Assembly (NCBI GenBank): GCA_026027325.1
Contig: JAMSLZ010000020.1
Span: forward strand, 124,001 to 188,000
Direction: 5' to 3'
From: Actinomucor elegans
Lineage: Eukaryota > Mucoromycota > Mucoromycetes > Mucorales > Mucoraceae
Length of the DNA: 64,000 bases
A program made the translations under genes and the position numbers. The notes beneath the pieces were generated by a model, which was not told where the DNA came from, made no database searches, and saw only the letters and a list, made by a program, of their open reading frames with translations. Shown here piece after piece: positions 27,901 to 40,315 of this stretch. Numbering within the stretch: position 1 is the first letter of the stretch; each line of letters starts with the position of its first letter.

Positions 27901-28731
27901 TTAACTGCAACTGCGACTCCAGATGAATCGGTACAAAGTTTTACAATAGCTTCAAGCGATAATCAAGAAACTCCAACAATAACGGCTATGAGTCAAGCTG
28001 AAGAAACTCCAACATCTGAAGCTAGTTTCACTTTAGACTCTTCTGTACTATCCATTAGTGCGAGCGCGTCTGCAACAACTGAAGCTAGTTTTACTTTAAG
28101 CTCTTCTGTACTATCCATTGGTGCGAGTGCGTCTACAACATCTGAGGCTTCTTCTGGCCCTTCTTCTGGCCCTTCTTCTGCTGCTATTCCACCAGATGAT
28201 AACAGAACTACTGTTCCCATGAGTCCTGGAGGCCTTGGTGGAACTATCATTGGCTGTATCATTGGGGGAGGTGTGCTTGCTGGTATGTTTATTTGGTTCT
28301 TTATTCGACGCAGAGAAACTCGAGATCATGCAAAACCAGGCGATGAAGAGAGCGGCGACAATACGCGAGATATACATAATAATTCCAATGTAGATGAATA
28401 CGGTAACGCTCCTCTTAGTCAAGGCAATGGTGATGGCAATACCAATGGAAATGATAGGACACCTGGTGATCAAGACAATGACAGTCATTTAGATGGTGGT
28501 ATTGCCAATATCGGTCCAAGCAAAGGTAGAAACTGGGACAATGATGAAAGTGATGCCGACGCTAGCGCCGCTTCTAGTCAGATTGTAGATGAAAATAATG
28601 ATCCTGTGCCATATAAACCCAAAGGAAAAGATAAGGCGGACATAGATACTCTTAGTTCAGATAGTGACCCAGAACGTGAAGATGATAAGATTGAAGTGGA
28701 CAAAGAGTATTTTCATCTAAATCGACCATAG
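24974..28731 (+). CDS. Mucin-like Ser/Thr-rich cell-surface protein with one membrane segment
   Basis: Exons 24974-25082, 25234-25290 and 25385-28731 encode 1170 residues. The N-terminus is a signal peptide (about residues 8-29, with CVCFLVLLLIAST). A region with three repeats of the type T(R/K)TxCxTSS follows, then a long array of about 32-residue units built from SSSGPEPTTLPVT, TTTESESPTVPSS and STTIST, then further Ser/Thr-rich sequence. One membrane segment near residue 1010-1030 (IIGCIIGGGVLAGMFIWFF) precedes a basic stop-transfer RRRETR and an acidic cytoplasmic tail of about 140 residues. This is the plan of an O-mannosylated wall-anchored sensor or mucin, though no WSC or other folded sensor domain is visible. 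Function is inferred from architecture only. Confidence 0.85.
25620..27570 (+). repeat. Coding minisatellite array in the mucin-like gene
   Basis: About 20 tandem units, most 78-102 nt, share blocks such as ctactagttcatccggtcct, gagcctactactcttcctgt and agaaagtgaatctcctacag. Units vary by whole-codon deletions, so the frame is kept. Unit types recur in blocks (for example 25,9xx and 26,9xx), which suggests unequal exchange or conversion. Confidence 0.9.
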
Positions 28732-29736
28732 AGAAAGACACCGTAGTACATCATCAAACATTATTAATCTATCTATAATTATATAATAAATAACATTCTT
28801 TAATTCAAGTAATAGGTATTGAAATTGGGCCCTGTTCCTTAAGAAAATTTGTTTATATAAACATGATGTGTTTAAAGATGTGTGTATGTACTCGACTCTT
28901 GATTTAGTAACATCCTTTGGTGGACACAATAGAAATATAGCTTAATCTCGAATCATTACATAGAGATATATATGTATCAGGAAAATCATAAAAAATATTC
29001 TACGTTAAAAACAAAGTGCATTTTTTTTATATCTAAATAACGGCCCAATCTGACGTTACTGCTGTTAGTAGAGTGTATTGATTGACTGATTTCATTAGAT
29101 GTTAATAATTGAGTTTGAATTCATCAATAGTTAGTATCATTGAAATCATCAAACCGTATCTAGATCATCGACGATCCAAGATGACATTTTGAAATCCTGG
29201 TAATATGTAGACAATTAAAATGTAGCTCTTGAAATAGCGGAAAACTATTAGAACGGAAAAGCTACAGACAATTTCGACTATATGGAGTCTTTACACTAGA
29301 ATTTTGTATAATATCTACAGAAACAAATATCACCAAAAAAGAGAATAACTTTCTATAAACTCTACGAAACATAGAAGATATAAAATTGTGCTTACTATTT
29401 GTTATAAAATAATTTCAATTTTCAGGCAAACTATTTCTGTTTTTGACTTTGATCAAGGAATGTTTTAGTTTAAGCTTTATTTAATGTATAAAAAAACTAC
29501 TACTTAATGCTATAGTTAAGTTTAACACTGGAACTAACTAGTTGATTGATTATTAATAAAAGAGATACTTTTTAAATAAATGTAGTAGAGAAAGAGCAAG
29601 AGTAGTAGTATAACACTATAAAGATCAATGTTCAAAGGATTCAAATGATTCGAGCAAAATGCTTGTACAAATTTAGGCTACAAAAAGCTTTTTTTTTTTT
29701 TTTTTTTTGGAAAATTGGCATAGCTCGTATAAGATG

Positions 29737-29822
29737 CATATAACCTCGACTGACTTTGGCTAAATGTCACATTTGATTTATAGTCCAAATTTAAAATGAG
29801 TTGTCGCATCTGGAAAATGCCA
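29737..29822 (+). repeat. Dispersed repeat copy after a T-run
   Basis: Contains cctcgactgactttggctaa then atgtcacatttgattt, tccaaatttaaaatgagtt and gtcgcatctgg. A run of 19 T lies about 30 bp upstream. Confidence 0.5.
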
Positions 29823-30316
29823 AAATCCACTCCATTTGCAATAGATGAGTGAACATTTATGAATTTATAATTAAAAAAGTCTCAAGCTCCTTCTGATTGG
29901 CTGAAAGGTTTCTCACGAGTTTACAAAATTGACAATAGCAATTTTTTAATCGAGAGTTAGTGGTAATGATTAAACAGCGAGGATCTCTTTAGCATGTGGG
30001 GTTGATATAAGTTAACATCTGACAATTGTTTATCTATCAAGAAAGAGAGTTTCAACAGCGGGTTATAATTAAATTAAGGCTAAACTTGTTTCTCTTTGAG
30101 GCTATTAACCAAAGCTTGCTTACACAGAATACATATAGCTAATAAAAGGATATGCGTTTGTGTGCATCTGAAAAAGTGGCTCATGCGCTTTGAAAGCATA
30201 TCTATGGTTCATTCTTTTTTTGTGAATTACCCAGGAAATAAGTTTTTAATGTGTACAAAATACGCGGAGAGTTATTTCATGTAGGACATGTCTCACCTAT
30301 CATTCCGTTTTTGCTG

Positions 30317-30325
30317 TATAAAAAA
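30317..30325 (+). promoter_or_regulatory. TATA box of the secreted-protein gene
   Basis: TATAAAAAA lies 13 bp before one ATG (30338) and 49 bp before the next in-frame ATG (30374). A normal TATA-to-start distance of about 30 bp would put the transcript start after the first ATG and so favours 30374. Confidence 0.4.
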
Positions 30326-30373
30326 CGCCCCTTAACCATGATCTCCTATTCCCTTGCTTGTTCTTCTCTCTTA

Positions 30374-31135
30374 ATGTTGTTAGTAAAAAAGTTTGCTTGC
30401 ATAGCTACCGTTCTTGCTTCTCTTTGTATTACGACATCTATCGCTAAGCCAACCCTATTAGCGCGTCAAACAATACTGCAACAAGATCCTGTTATCCCTG
30501 CTTATATAAATCAAGTTCCTAGCCAAGCAGCTAAACAAAGGCAACTGAATATAGATGCATTGGATAGTTATTATACTACCATCTTGACCAATATAATAGA
30601 ATCTACTAGTAATGAAATATTAGAAAGTGCTCCCGAAACGTATTTAACAATTCATGAGCTGCAATATGCTGGCAGAGGTAATTACTTTTTTATTCCTTAT
30701 ATAGTTGGACTCATAGTAATGATAGAATACTGTCGAGTTTCAAGCCAGAACTTCATGATGGTACTCGACCAACAATTAAACCATCGAGTCAAAAATAATT
30801 TATTGGTTTCCATTCGGCCATTAGTAAACCGGTATAATGGCATTGATATTATCCAGTTCAATCATGATATGAGTCGACAGCTGGGCCTTATATTGAATCC
30901 AAAGCAATTATCACACCAAATTATACAACAGGTCTACCAAGCAATTGATAACAGCCACATTGCCATTAGAATCTGGAAATTGATTACAGACAAGCAGTGG
31001 GCAAAGACAAGGAAGCATGAAACAAATGAATCTATAGCCATTGAGGCTTGGTTAAGATCTTGGCTTATGGATATTGAATACGCTTTACAAGATGAATTTG
31101 ATTCCAATATTCAATTCCTATCTCTCGTACAATAG
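30374..31135 (+). CDS. Small secreted protein, unknown function
   Basis: The frame is open from 30338, but the TATA position and the signal peptide (LLVKKFACIATVLASLCITT, then SIA as the likely cleavage site) favour the ATG at 30374. A 48-nt segment, 30678-30725, starts GTAATT and ends TGATAG; it encodes an odd hydrophobic stretch (FFIPYIVGLIVMI) and is divisible by three, so it is probably an intron that happens to be open. Spliced, the protein has about 237 residues, mostly helical, with no Cys-rich pattern and no domain I can name. It lies head-to-tail with the Atg10 gene, about 118 bp upstream. Extracellular or secretory-pathway location is inferred from the signal peptide alone. Confidence 0.6.
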   Translation: MLLVKKFACIATVLASLCITTSIAKPTLLARQTILQQDPVIPAYINQVPSQAAKQRQLNIDALDSYYTTILTNIIESTSNEILESAPETYLTIHELQYAGRGNYFFIPYIVGLIVMIEYCRVSSQNFMMVLDQQLNHRVKNNLLVSIRPLVNRYNGIDIIQFNHDMSRQLGLILNPKQLSHQIIQQVYQAIDNSHIAIRIWKLITDKQWAKTRKHETNESIAIEAWLRSWLMDIEYALQDEFDSNIQFLSLVQ

Positions 31136-31253
31136 AAACTATACCACACAACTATACAATAGTCTGGCTCGGACAGGCTGGCCTTAGCTCATTATACTAA
31201 TAATCGCGTGCATGTACATATTTAACAATAAAACTTTGCTTTTACTTATTATT

Positions 31254-31887
31254 ATGTGCATTCTTTCGACTCGCAGCGAATTTGACGCCTGCCTGTTACG
31301 CTTCTATAATGAATCCAACATTTGCTCATCCGAGAATACAAAATGGTCATGGGAATCAACTAATTCATTAGTAAGAACTAGAAACATAGCGTATTACCCA
31401 TAGCAAAAAAACTAAACCTGTTATCAAGGTCAAACAGTCCTTTATAAAAAGAAAAAGCGTGATACTTGTAGCGTCAGAACCCTCAAATGCTCAAGATTAT
31501 GAAATGAATGACCTAGTAGAAGAAGCAGAAGATCTCACTTCGGTCAATCATGCAGTTTCGACTCAGAGTTTATACCTCGAGCACCATATAGTTTACTCTA
31601 CTACGTATCAAGTTCCTGTGTTGTATTTCACAGTCTCTTACTCTAATTCAACACCTTTATCTCTTGAAGAGATATATCAATACATCGTGCCTCAGTCTTA
31701 CCAACATGTCGCTTTGTCTCAAGCCGAACACCCAATACTAAGCATGCCATGTTGGTATATTCACCCATGTGATACGCGTATTTTAATGAGTACTTTGAAG
31801 TTTGATAAAATAGATTATATCAAGTCATGGTTATCTGTACAAGGTCCTTTAGCCAAGTGCCAAATCTCCATGGATATGTTCAAATGA
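31254..31887 (+). CDS. ATG10: Autophagy E2-like conjugating enzyme Atg10
   Basis: Two exons, 31254-31370 and 31429-31887, are separated by a 58-nt intron with a branch site ACTAAAC 12 nt before its AG. They give 191 residues. The N-terminal SEFDACLLRF and WSWES blocks resemble the start of Atg10/Atg3 proteins. HHIVYSTTYQVPVLYF is the conserved core strand, and SQAEHPILSMPCWYIHPC ends in the HPC motif with the expected catalytic Cys (about residue 153). A trailing IKSWLSVQGPL matches the C-terminal helix. Atg10 passes Atg12 from Atg7 to Atg5 in autophagosome formation. Atg10 rather than Atg3 is chosen because of the small size and the lack of the long Atg3 insertion. Confidence 0.88.
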
Positions 31888-34030
31888 AAAGCTCATCCTA
31901 AACCTATTGGCCAGCATTCTCACCATTTATAGTTTATATTATGATTATGATATGGCATTTATCGCTGATGTCTTGTATCTTTTTAAGCGGCCTGCAAATT
32001 TTGTCTGGATACATAAGACTGTAATTAATCAACAAAATCATAAACAGGTCCAAAGCTACAATAAATCCAATGTAAAGACTAAATTACACTATGTGTTATG
32101 AAGAATAGTACACACTTTATCGGAAAGGCCTGCCAGGATTTGAAATAACCTGTTTTCAGCCCCTTCAGATCATTGGATTCATTCTGTCCATACTAACCAG
32201 AGTTCACTTTTTGTTAAACGTTCTAATAGATACAGCAGTTCACTCTGGGTATGAACTACTGAATCTAAAATGACCCATGGCTCAAATTTTCAAATTTTCC
32301 TTTTTTTTATTATGGATCCTAAAGACGATATTTCGAGACATAACTTTAAATATAATAGATGATGTATTCACAAAAATACCTATGCGTAGTTCTGTTGGAA
32401 CTTATGTATATAGAAAACACTTGCTACGACTGTGTTCCTAAAAGACTCAAAAATAGTCTCTCTAACAAATAGATGCATCGATTAAAGGAAACGCCAAAGG
32501 ATTTTTTTTTAGCTCAGTTGATGTATCGTTTGATTATCCATAAACTTTGCTAAATTCTTTGTATTATAAAACCTAGTACAGCTCAAATTATCAATGTTTT
32601 ATCCTGGCCTTAAAATTAGAAAAAACAATGCACCTATCACTCCAGATGATTAGTAAACTATAATAGCACCTTTGTTTGCCCTTTTTGATTCTATGATATT
32701 GCATGTCATTACTAATGGCCCATTAAGCTGCTGTCAATCATAATCCCCTATTGGGGTGCATTGTTTAGCGCTTAATGAATGAAATATAACGTAAACATTA
32801 TGCTGTATTTAAGTATATCCACATTTCAAAAAGGTGAATATTACATTAACCCCTTTCGTTGTTGCTGTCTTGTAGACCTTTTTCATTTAGACCGTTAAAC
32901 AATGTGTAAAGTGAGGATAACAGAAACCTTTTTTAACGTTTCTATGTGACTCACTGCAATCCCCCTTCTTTTCTGACGGCATAATAGCATGCAACATCAA
33001 TCACATTTTGGTCACCACTATCAGCTCTTTTTAAACTACAACATTTCTTTTGGAAATATTAATGTGTGGTTTTGCTTTGTATTTGATGTGAGATCGTATT
33101 AATAATGATAGGTAAACTTGCTCATAAATTGATAAAAGAAACATAAGTTTATACACAGTTCACATAACATCTCGCAAGTGTGATTTTTCCGTTTAATGAC
33201 TCAGTAATATCAAGTTTCCTCCTTGACATAGTATCTATTATACGCACAAACTGTTGTCTTCGTGATCTTACTTTTAGATTCTTTTAGTTACTGTAAGTTG
33301 TACAAACTATATCCAAGCTTTAACTCCGTGTATCTATGGAAATGCTTTGTAAAGAAAACTAATATTGCATTTGCGACCTTGACTTCTACTTATTTAATCG
33401 AGATTCAACCTGCTGTCCTAAGCAACTTGTCTACTATATGTAAATGCCTTTTTCTTTTCTTTTGTAGTTTACGATCGGTTCCCAAGTAGTATATTATTGC
33501 CAAATAAATGACAGCATCAGTGGAAAAAGGAATCAATATTTGAAATACAATTATTAATATTCTAAGACGATAACCCACCGAAAAGCATCAATATATGAAA
33601 ACTAGTGTTAAGAAATATACTCTATTTTACATTGAATATGCATTTGACTTTCTGAAAGAACCTTATTGAGTTACTGTCAGCCAATGATATATGCCTAAAT
33701 TTGAGTTGACCAAAATAATAATTGACTATCGGTGACTTAACTACTTTTCCTAAGGTCAATGATCAAGTGAAAAGATATTCCTCGATGATCTTTAAAACGG
33801 TTTCAAATAATCTAATATTTTCTTCAATCTATAAAGTTTACTTTGATGAAAAGCCAATCTGCCCCATTTTTTTTAATGCGCCTGTAGCTTGTATGTTTCT
33901 TAATATGAAAAGTACAACAAAAACACATGTGTATACTCTCGAATACTTACTACCTAAAATACCTATGTTCCATGCTTTAAAAATGAGACACTTGTACTTC
34001 ACAAAAAAAAACCCCCTATAAGGGAAGTCT

Positions 34031-34073
<43 letters not shown>

Positions 34074-34735
34074 CAAAAATTTGGCCATTTTGACTTCATT
34101 TTAACCTCTATACATTAATATTACATCTAATAGCTAGCTCATGCTCACAATAAATTGTTGCATCTATTAGAACAGCTTCTCGACAAAGTTCAATAAGCGT
34201 ATTGTACTTTAACGATTGATTAATAATGGCATGTATTTTATAACCTAGTTCTAATTATGCACAGATTTCTCGTCAGATCTCGACCAATTATTGCATCAGA
34301 TTAGCAGTCCAAGTGTGAAATGAGCTATTACATACCACTTAGATTTTTTTTAGATCTATAAGGTTATGTTAGTTATTGCTATACATAATATTAATTACAA
34401 ATGTCATTATACTTTCCACCTAAAGTAGCTTTTTGATTTAGAGGTGAGGCGTAAATGTATTGGTATCAGTCATATCCAAATTGACAACCGACCGTATCAC
34501 CACGAGGTCTTTTGTTCTGCAAGCATATCATACTATGGTGTAATAATGTAACTCCTCTAGATACTTGAGACATCTGGTAAGCTGTAATGAACAAAAAAAA
34601 AAAATGAGCTGTTCTTTGCTTTTTGCACCCAACTGCATAAAAAAGATCAAATGCGCAGTGTGAAACAGATTCTTTTTTAGTTCCAAAAAGACGGGAGCAT
34701 ATCTCTTTTCTTTCTTTCTTTACTTTTAAATACTC
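31888..34735. other. Intergenic region with repeats and a 41-nt T-run
   Basis: Nearly 2.9 kb without a supportable gene. A 99-codon open frame near 33722 has no ATG at its start and no recognisable content. A repeat-end-like patch (agatacagcagttcactctg) sits near 32229. A T-run at about 34033-34073 is followed by two degenerate dispersed-repeat copies. Confidence 0.45.
34262..34345 (+). repeat. Dispersed repeat copy
   Basis: Contains ctcgtcagatctcgaccaat, tattgcatcagattagcagt and gtgaaatgagctattacat. A more degraded copy is at about 34085-34170, directly after the long T-run. Confidence 0.45.
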
Positions 34736-35438
34736 ATGAACAATAGCGTCGCAACTGAAACTCCATCCACTACCACCACAAGGTGGTGGTGGAAGAAATC
34801 ATCTAACAACCCCAAAAAGAAAGAGCCTTCGATAAAAGGTAGCGTGATCTCCTCTGTAAACGGTGCAGATGAAGATGCATCCATGTTTTCACTGTATTCC
34901 TATGGTGAGTCTTTATATTCGCCTTCTTCCGTTCGCAACGTTTCCATCCGTGCTCAGCATACAAAGTCTGAATATTCTGGTCAGTTTTCCGACGTAGAAT
35001 CCAATGCTTCCATTCTAAGCAAGCCCTGGATATCGAGGAATGTGATTTCTCCCGAGAGTGATAGCGCGTCGAAACAAGAACAAGAACAAGAACAAGAAGA
35101 GGACCAATCGTCTGTATCCGAATCTGATTCAATACCACAGATTGATCCCATAACTTGCTCTACAGATATTTTGGAATCGTCTTTTGTATCTTCAACAAGC
35201 AAATCGGTTTCTTCTCCTCAGCCGAGAACCAAAAGAAGAGGTAGTTTTGTAGATTATATTACCAAGAAGCCTTTGCACGGAAAGTTAAAGGTTAGTTTGG
35301 TCTAGTAAGTAAATTAAATAGACTCAGTTGGAGCTTACCCTTCTATTATGTACATTTTAGGCTGGTTTTGGTCGTTTAGTTGGTAATAACAAACAGCAGG
35401 AGACATCGCCAAATATTAGGAGAAGAAGCTTTGGATGA
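34736..35438 (+). CDS. Hypothetical Ser-rich protein
   Basis: Exons 34736-35290 and 35361-35438 encode 210 residues. The N-terminus has a Thr run followed by WWWKKSS and a basic patch. The middle is Ser-rich with clustered acidic residues and an (EQ)n tract encoded by gaacaagaacaagaacaag near 35074-35098. The C-terminus (KPLHGKLKAGFGRLVGNN then a basic RRR) is the most ordered part and is the only piece split by an intron. The CT-rich leader ending in TTTCTTTCTTTACTTT just upstream supports the start. No domain is recognised. It is probably an intrinsically disordered regulatory or scaffold protein. Confidence 0.7.
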
Positions 35439-35768
35439 ATCAATTCAAATATACCTTTAAATGGCTACTATATAGATGAATACAACTCTTTCATAATCCA
35501 TAATAGCCTTTTTAATGACTGAGCGAATACATTCTTAGTATATACGTCACGTTCTTTGTTAAGGCTTTAGCTTTTTACAGTAGATTTTAGTAATACAAAT
35601 AATATATATATATATATATAATCAGCAGTATGTATCATGATGTATGTATATTTTTCAGTGGGTGATGAAAATAAATGTAAATGAAGATGCGTATATAGTG
35701 TGCGCGTATGTGTTCTGTACAGGAAAGGAAAAGCTTTAACGGGGGAAGATTTACAAGTAATATAACTG

Positions 35769-38432
35769 TCAAGATAGGATCCAATCTGGTAGTTCAGGTA
35801 GTTTACATATCATGACTTCTATGACTGAAACCCATTTGTCGCGTTCTTCAACCGATTCACATTGGAATTTGATCTTGTCACCATTATCGAATGCAAGATA
35901 AAACGATTCTTCAGGGCATTCTATAGTGCTATCCCTTGTTTCTTTATCTTCATCATCGCTCATCATGATCACTGATTCAAGTTGACTCAATAAAATAGTA
36001 GGGCTCTTCTGTAGCTTTTGAGGCTTCTCCGCTATCACTAGATTATCACAGATCAGCTTGGTTGCTCTTGAAAGTGGAAGTTTATACAAGGCATGTGGTT
36101 TATCATTGCAAAAGGCTTGTTCATATGCAAACAAGCAGCCTCCAGTCAACGTGAAATAGTATCGTGTCAGACGCTATTATATATGTCAAATTGAGTGATC
36201 CTAAATCATGGTTTAAACTGGATTTTTACCTCGATATTTCCTCCCATTTGTGACATATAACCAGCCTGCCAATCCGTTTGGTGAAATCGATATGCATTCA
36301 ATGCTTCAATGGCTTCTTCCATCGTTCTAGGCACATAGTTTCCTCGTGTCTTTACATGGAGACATTGTATGTACATCTTGCCTACAGCCTTTTCTGGTGC
36401 AAAATTCTTCTTTTTGGTCTTTCTCAATCGCAATAAAGATGTATTGGTGGTGGTAGTAGTGCTGTTGTTAGAACTAGCTTTATACCAGTTATTGACCAAC
36501 ATTAAGGAAGCCGTCTGGTCTAAACCAGTCTCCATAAATCGAATGGGCGAGAATAAAGTTTGACAAATCGATCCATCCTTTTCATGCACATAACGTTCAA
36601 GGTCAGATGCAGGTTTAATTCTGTGATACCAGCCGCTTGAGTGTTTCGTTTTGGTTGCTGCAACATGGATTGTAATTGCAATTTTCTCGTTAGGATCGAC
36701 ATTCTCACTACATGATGCATTAGTCAGTGTTTTATACTTTAATATCTAATCGCTTACATTTTCATTTCATGATCAATTATCATTGTATGGGCCATCTTTT
36801 GCTCAGTTGATCGACTCTCTGAACTCTTATGTCTAATAGTACAGTATATCTTGGTATTGTCTAGTATATCAATTAATATGTGTTCTTGTGTTCAATATAT
36901 ATATGTGGCTTACCATTATCGATAGGAAAATCCAAATTCTCTGCTTTAAGTACCTTTACAAAGAACACTCCTTTTGCATCGGTAGGTGGATGATCTATTA
37001 CAGAAGGATAGTCTGTCCAGATAGAATCATTGCTGATTTGAATAGGTGGTATGAATAGAACATTATCTGAAAGAGGTACTAAGTTTCGCTCAAATGGAAA
37101 TATCAACTGAGGCGGTTGATATTCGGGAAATGGTATCATGGTTGGTTTATGCCCCTTGGAAAGTTCATTAAAGATGGACCTTGAGAAATCTGTTTCTGGA
37201 TCGTCTTGTTGTTGTTGGTGCTCATCACCTAATTGAGGCTGAGGAGAAGATGTAGTAACTGAAGTATCGCTTTCATCTTCAATGTAACTAGGATTATATT
37301 GCATATTTGGTTCTTCATCGTTGATATGGATTGAATGGATGGGTTGAATAGTATAATCGAAGTCTTGTTCAGCGGTTGAACTATCAGAGTTATTTTCGCT
37401 AGTATTTTCATTCTCTAGATCTATATACTCGCTTGCTGCATCTTCATCGTCATCTGTATCAGTAATCAGCATGTTTACTGCATCATTGTTTATCATCGTG
37501 GGCGTTGTTTCTGGCGAAGAATGAGTAGAAAGTTCTCTTCTTGTGGATTCAGCAGTAGTATTGCATGTTTGCAGTAAGTTTGGGTTCAATGCCATTTCTC
37601 TCTGTATTGATTCACTGATAAGCCTTTCAGTCATCTCCAACGACTGAAGATCTGGTAAAGGTATTGTGCCATGTCGTATCATACTGTCGTTCAAAGACTT
37701 TACCGAAGGGCATGAAGGGTACCAATATCCTGGCTGATTGGAGGGCCTTTGATGGCACCTTCGAATCTGTTTACGATGTTGCAGTGCATCATAGCTTGCT
37801 TTTTTGGATATGCGTTCGGATGACGATGACGATGATGGAAGAAGTGGTGGAGATGGTGGTAGATTTAATATGTATCCTTTACTCGACAAGTTAAGTATAG
37901 AATCTTCGCTTGGTACCTCTGATTCGAGTTCCTTTTCCTCCTCTTCCTCTTCTTCTTCTTCTTCCTCTTCTTCCTCTTCTTCCTCTTCTTCCTCTTCGTT
38001 ATCAGAAATAGATGAATCGGATTCCGAGCATACAGAAGACGATGAAGAATAGTTGAATATGGTGTGAACTTCTGGATTATCTTTAAAAGTGACACGTCGG
38101 TTTGCCTTTGCGTTATCGACACTCTGCTTTACAGGTGATGGTGGTGGCGTTTGTCTCTGTTCTGGTAGCGTATAAGCAGTGGATCGAATTGCGAAATCGG
38201 CTAGAAAGATGCCTGACGCGAAATTCTGCCCTATTATTGCCTGATGATAGCGACTCTCGCTGCTGTACTGGCTTCCGTTGCTATAGTGGTTCTCGTTGCT
38301 ATGATCGTGACTGCTTCCGTTGCTAAAGTGACTTCCACGGTCGCTATGGCTGCTTCCGCTGCTATGGTGACTCGCATAGCTATCATTATTCACTGAAGAC
38401 GGTCTGTTTCTTATGGGGAACTCATTAGACAT
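35769..38432 (-). CDS. Bud4/anillin-like protein with C-terminal PH domain
   Basis: Four exons (38432-36914, 36860-36758, 36707-36230, 36173-35769) encode 834 residues. The first 490 residues are low-complexity: a Ser/His-rich start, a run of more than 20 Glu from TTC repeats near 37930-37998, and several Ser/Asp patches. Then KGVFFVKVLKAENLDFPIDN opens a C2-like anillin-homology region, with NTKIYCTIRHKS and a Trp/Tyr-rich middle. The last exon begins RLTRYYFTLTGGCLFAYE and ends with EERDKWVSVIEVMI, a classic PH domain with the C-terminal Trp helix. This order (disordered N-part, AHD, PH) matches Bud4/Int1/Mid2-type anillin-like proteins that organise septins and the contractile ring at the membrane. 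The assignment rests on architecture and short motifs, not on alignment. Confidence 0.75.
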
Positions 38433-40016
38433 TCGCAATGGGGTGAAAATGAAAGAGATTATTAGAAATAAAGGGAAAAGAAAAGAAATAAATTTAAAAA
38501 AATAGGGTTTAAATCGAGAAATATCCAGTCGAGGCTTTAATGAAACATCACAGGTACGATTGATTGTTTATATTATTTTTTGCGTGCGTGTGCAACTCTG
38601 CTGGAGAATATTTGACAAAATAACAAATATTCGTAGTCGTTGTCTCCCTTTTCATTGAATGCGCCTATAAGCAGGCAAATGAACAAATCAAGGGCAATTG
38701 AATCGAACAAAAAAAACAGGTTTATTTCATATTGAATTGATGCATTTCCTATTAAGTGAAGTATCCAAAACATGAATAATTCAAAGTAAGAACGGAATAC
38801 TGTATCCCGAGATTCCCTTTTTTTAGAGTAAAAAATGGCTTTTCAAGATCATTCTGGTTTCACTAGATATACCGGCTTCTCTTAACCGCGTCATGTTCTC
38901 TTCGAATGTCGAAGGAAATCCTACCAAGTGGGCTACAGCTGTCATAGGATCTTGATGCATCATGACTGGCAGATAAATGGGTTTCGCTGTATAATGTTTC
39001 CTCTGTTGGCCTCGCAAATCCCAACTTTCCATTTCAATACCTACAAGATGAATCGACGCGTGATGCATCATCAAAGTACGCGCGAAATTAGCAAAGAAGA
39101 AGGGCGTACAGAGTTGATTACTATTGCATGTTTTTGTAAAGATGGCTAGATTATTCCAGAATGCATTTTCAGTGTTGGATTGCAGTAACTGATACCAGTA
39201 GTATCCTTCTGCTCTCACCGTCGTGATTGGCTGTGGTGGAGGCGGTTCATCTTCGACTACTTTTAGTATGCTATTTACAACATGATCATTATTGAATTCT
39301 TCTATTCCAATTAGCGGTGCCGATCTCTTTGGTGGATATATAAATTGGTTCTGTAAAATATCACACTGCGTTTCAGTTTCTGGTTGATATTGTACATTTT
39401 GATTAGCATTATACGTTGATTGTGGAGACCATGATCGGGTATGATGATGTCTTTTAATCGGTTGCGACGTTAGTTCTGATTGCTTTTTTAGTGCAGTAGA
39501 TTCGGATTGCTGTTTGTACGATTGTTGTACCTCGGACAACGGCTTCAAATCCGAGATGCCAGTGGTATCGAGCCAAGTAGCCGCTTTTCTCCAATCACTC
39601 TTGTGATTTTTATCGATGGAAGCTTTATGGTTATTATAAATAAAATAAGGTGAAAACTCGGCAAACGTATCTGTAGTTCTTTCCCACTCAATAACACGAT
39701 CTGGTGTTACCCAACCGCCTGGCGATGGTGGTATTGGCTTAAAGTCAGGGTGCATATATCTTGTTTTACATCTCATAAACAAAGCAATCTCACTGGTTAT
39801 AACTTTGTGTTCTTCGTGTTTAATAGTAGGAAGTGGAGTAGAATGCCTTTTGTAATAATTGCTCCGTCTAGAATGATTCTTAGGCTTCAGTTGATCACGA
39901 TGATGATAAGATTCTATACAAGTTTAGTTAACATATACATATTACAAGACATCTACCGTATATTTTACTTTGATTTGATGCTGGTGGCGAAAATGGAGGA
40001 GTACTCACTATGGGAA

Positions 40017-40140
40017 AAAAAAAGTGAAATAAAGTGAATTCATGGCAAAATCAAGTGAATTTCAAGTGAATTAGTGCTTTCACCTGAATTTAAAGTGAAA
40101 TAAAGTGAATTTCATGGCAACTTGGAAACCAGGTTAATGC
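40017..40140. repeat. Left subterminal repeat zone of the CACTA-like element
   Basis: The motif agtgaatt or agtgaaat occurs about eight times in 120 bp, with phrases such as aaataaagtgaattcatgg and caagtgaatttcaagtgaat. It is the same core motif as in the right-end array. Confidence 0.75.
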
Positions 40141-40315
40141 ACCTTAACTTTTATTTCCATTATTTTTCCATGAATTTCCATGTTTCCCAATTGGAGTGAA
40201 TATGGAGCTAGTTCGAGTAAATTGTATGTTAAACTAAACAGTGAAGCAGAACTCTGGTTTCAACGAATATAAGACAGCATTGATAGTATAGAATAAATTT
40301 ATATATGTACTTGGT

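Larger units (their letters stand above)
28732..30373. other. Intergenic region with one dispersed repeat
   Basis: No gene is supported. A T-run at 29690-29708 is followed at 29737-29822 by a dispersed-repeat copy. A TATAAAAAA box at 30317-30325 precedes the next gene. Confidence 0.45.

Noticed and set aside
28717..28929. 70-codon minus-strand ORF after the mucin gene
   Set aside because: Overlaps the 3' end of the real gene, with no supporting motif.
33722..34021. 99-codon plus-strand ORF before the long T-run
   Set aside because: No ATG at its start, no recognisable motif, no splice partner and AT-rich composition; likely chance.
37804..38122. Ser-rich plus frame and Lys-rich minus frame in the anillin-like gene
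   Set aside because: Both are other frames of the TTC/GAA run that encodes the Glu tract of the real minus-strand gene.
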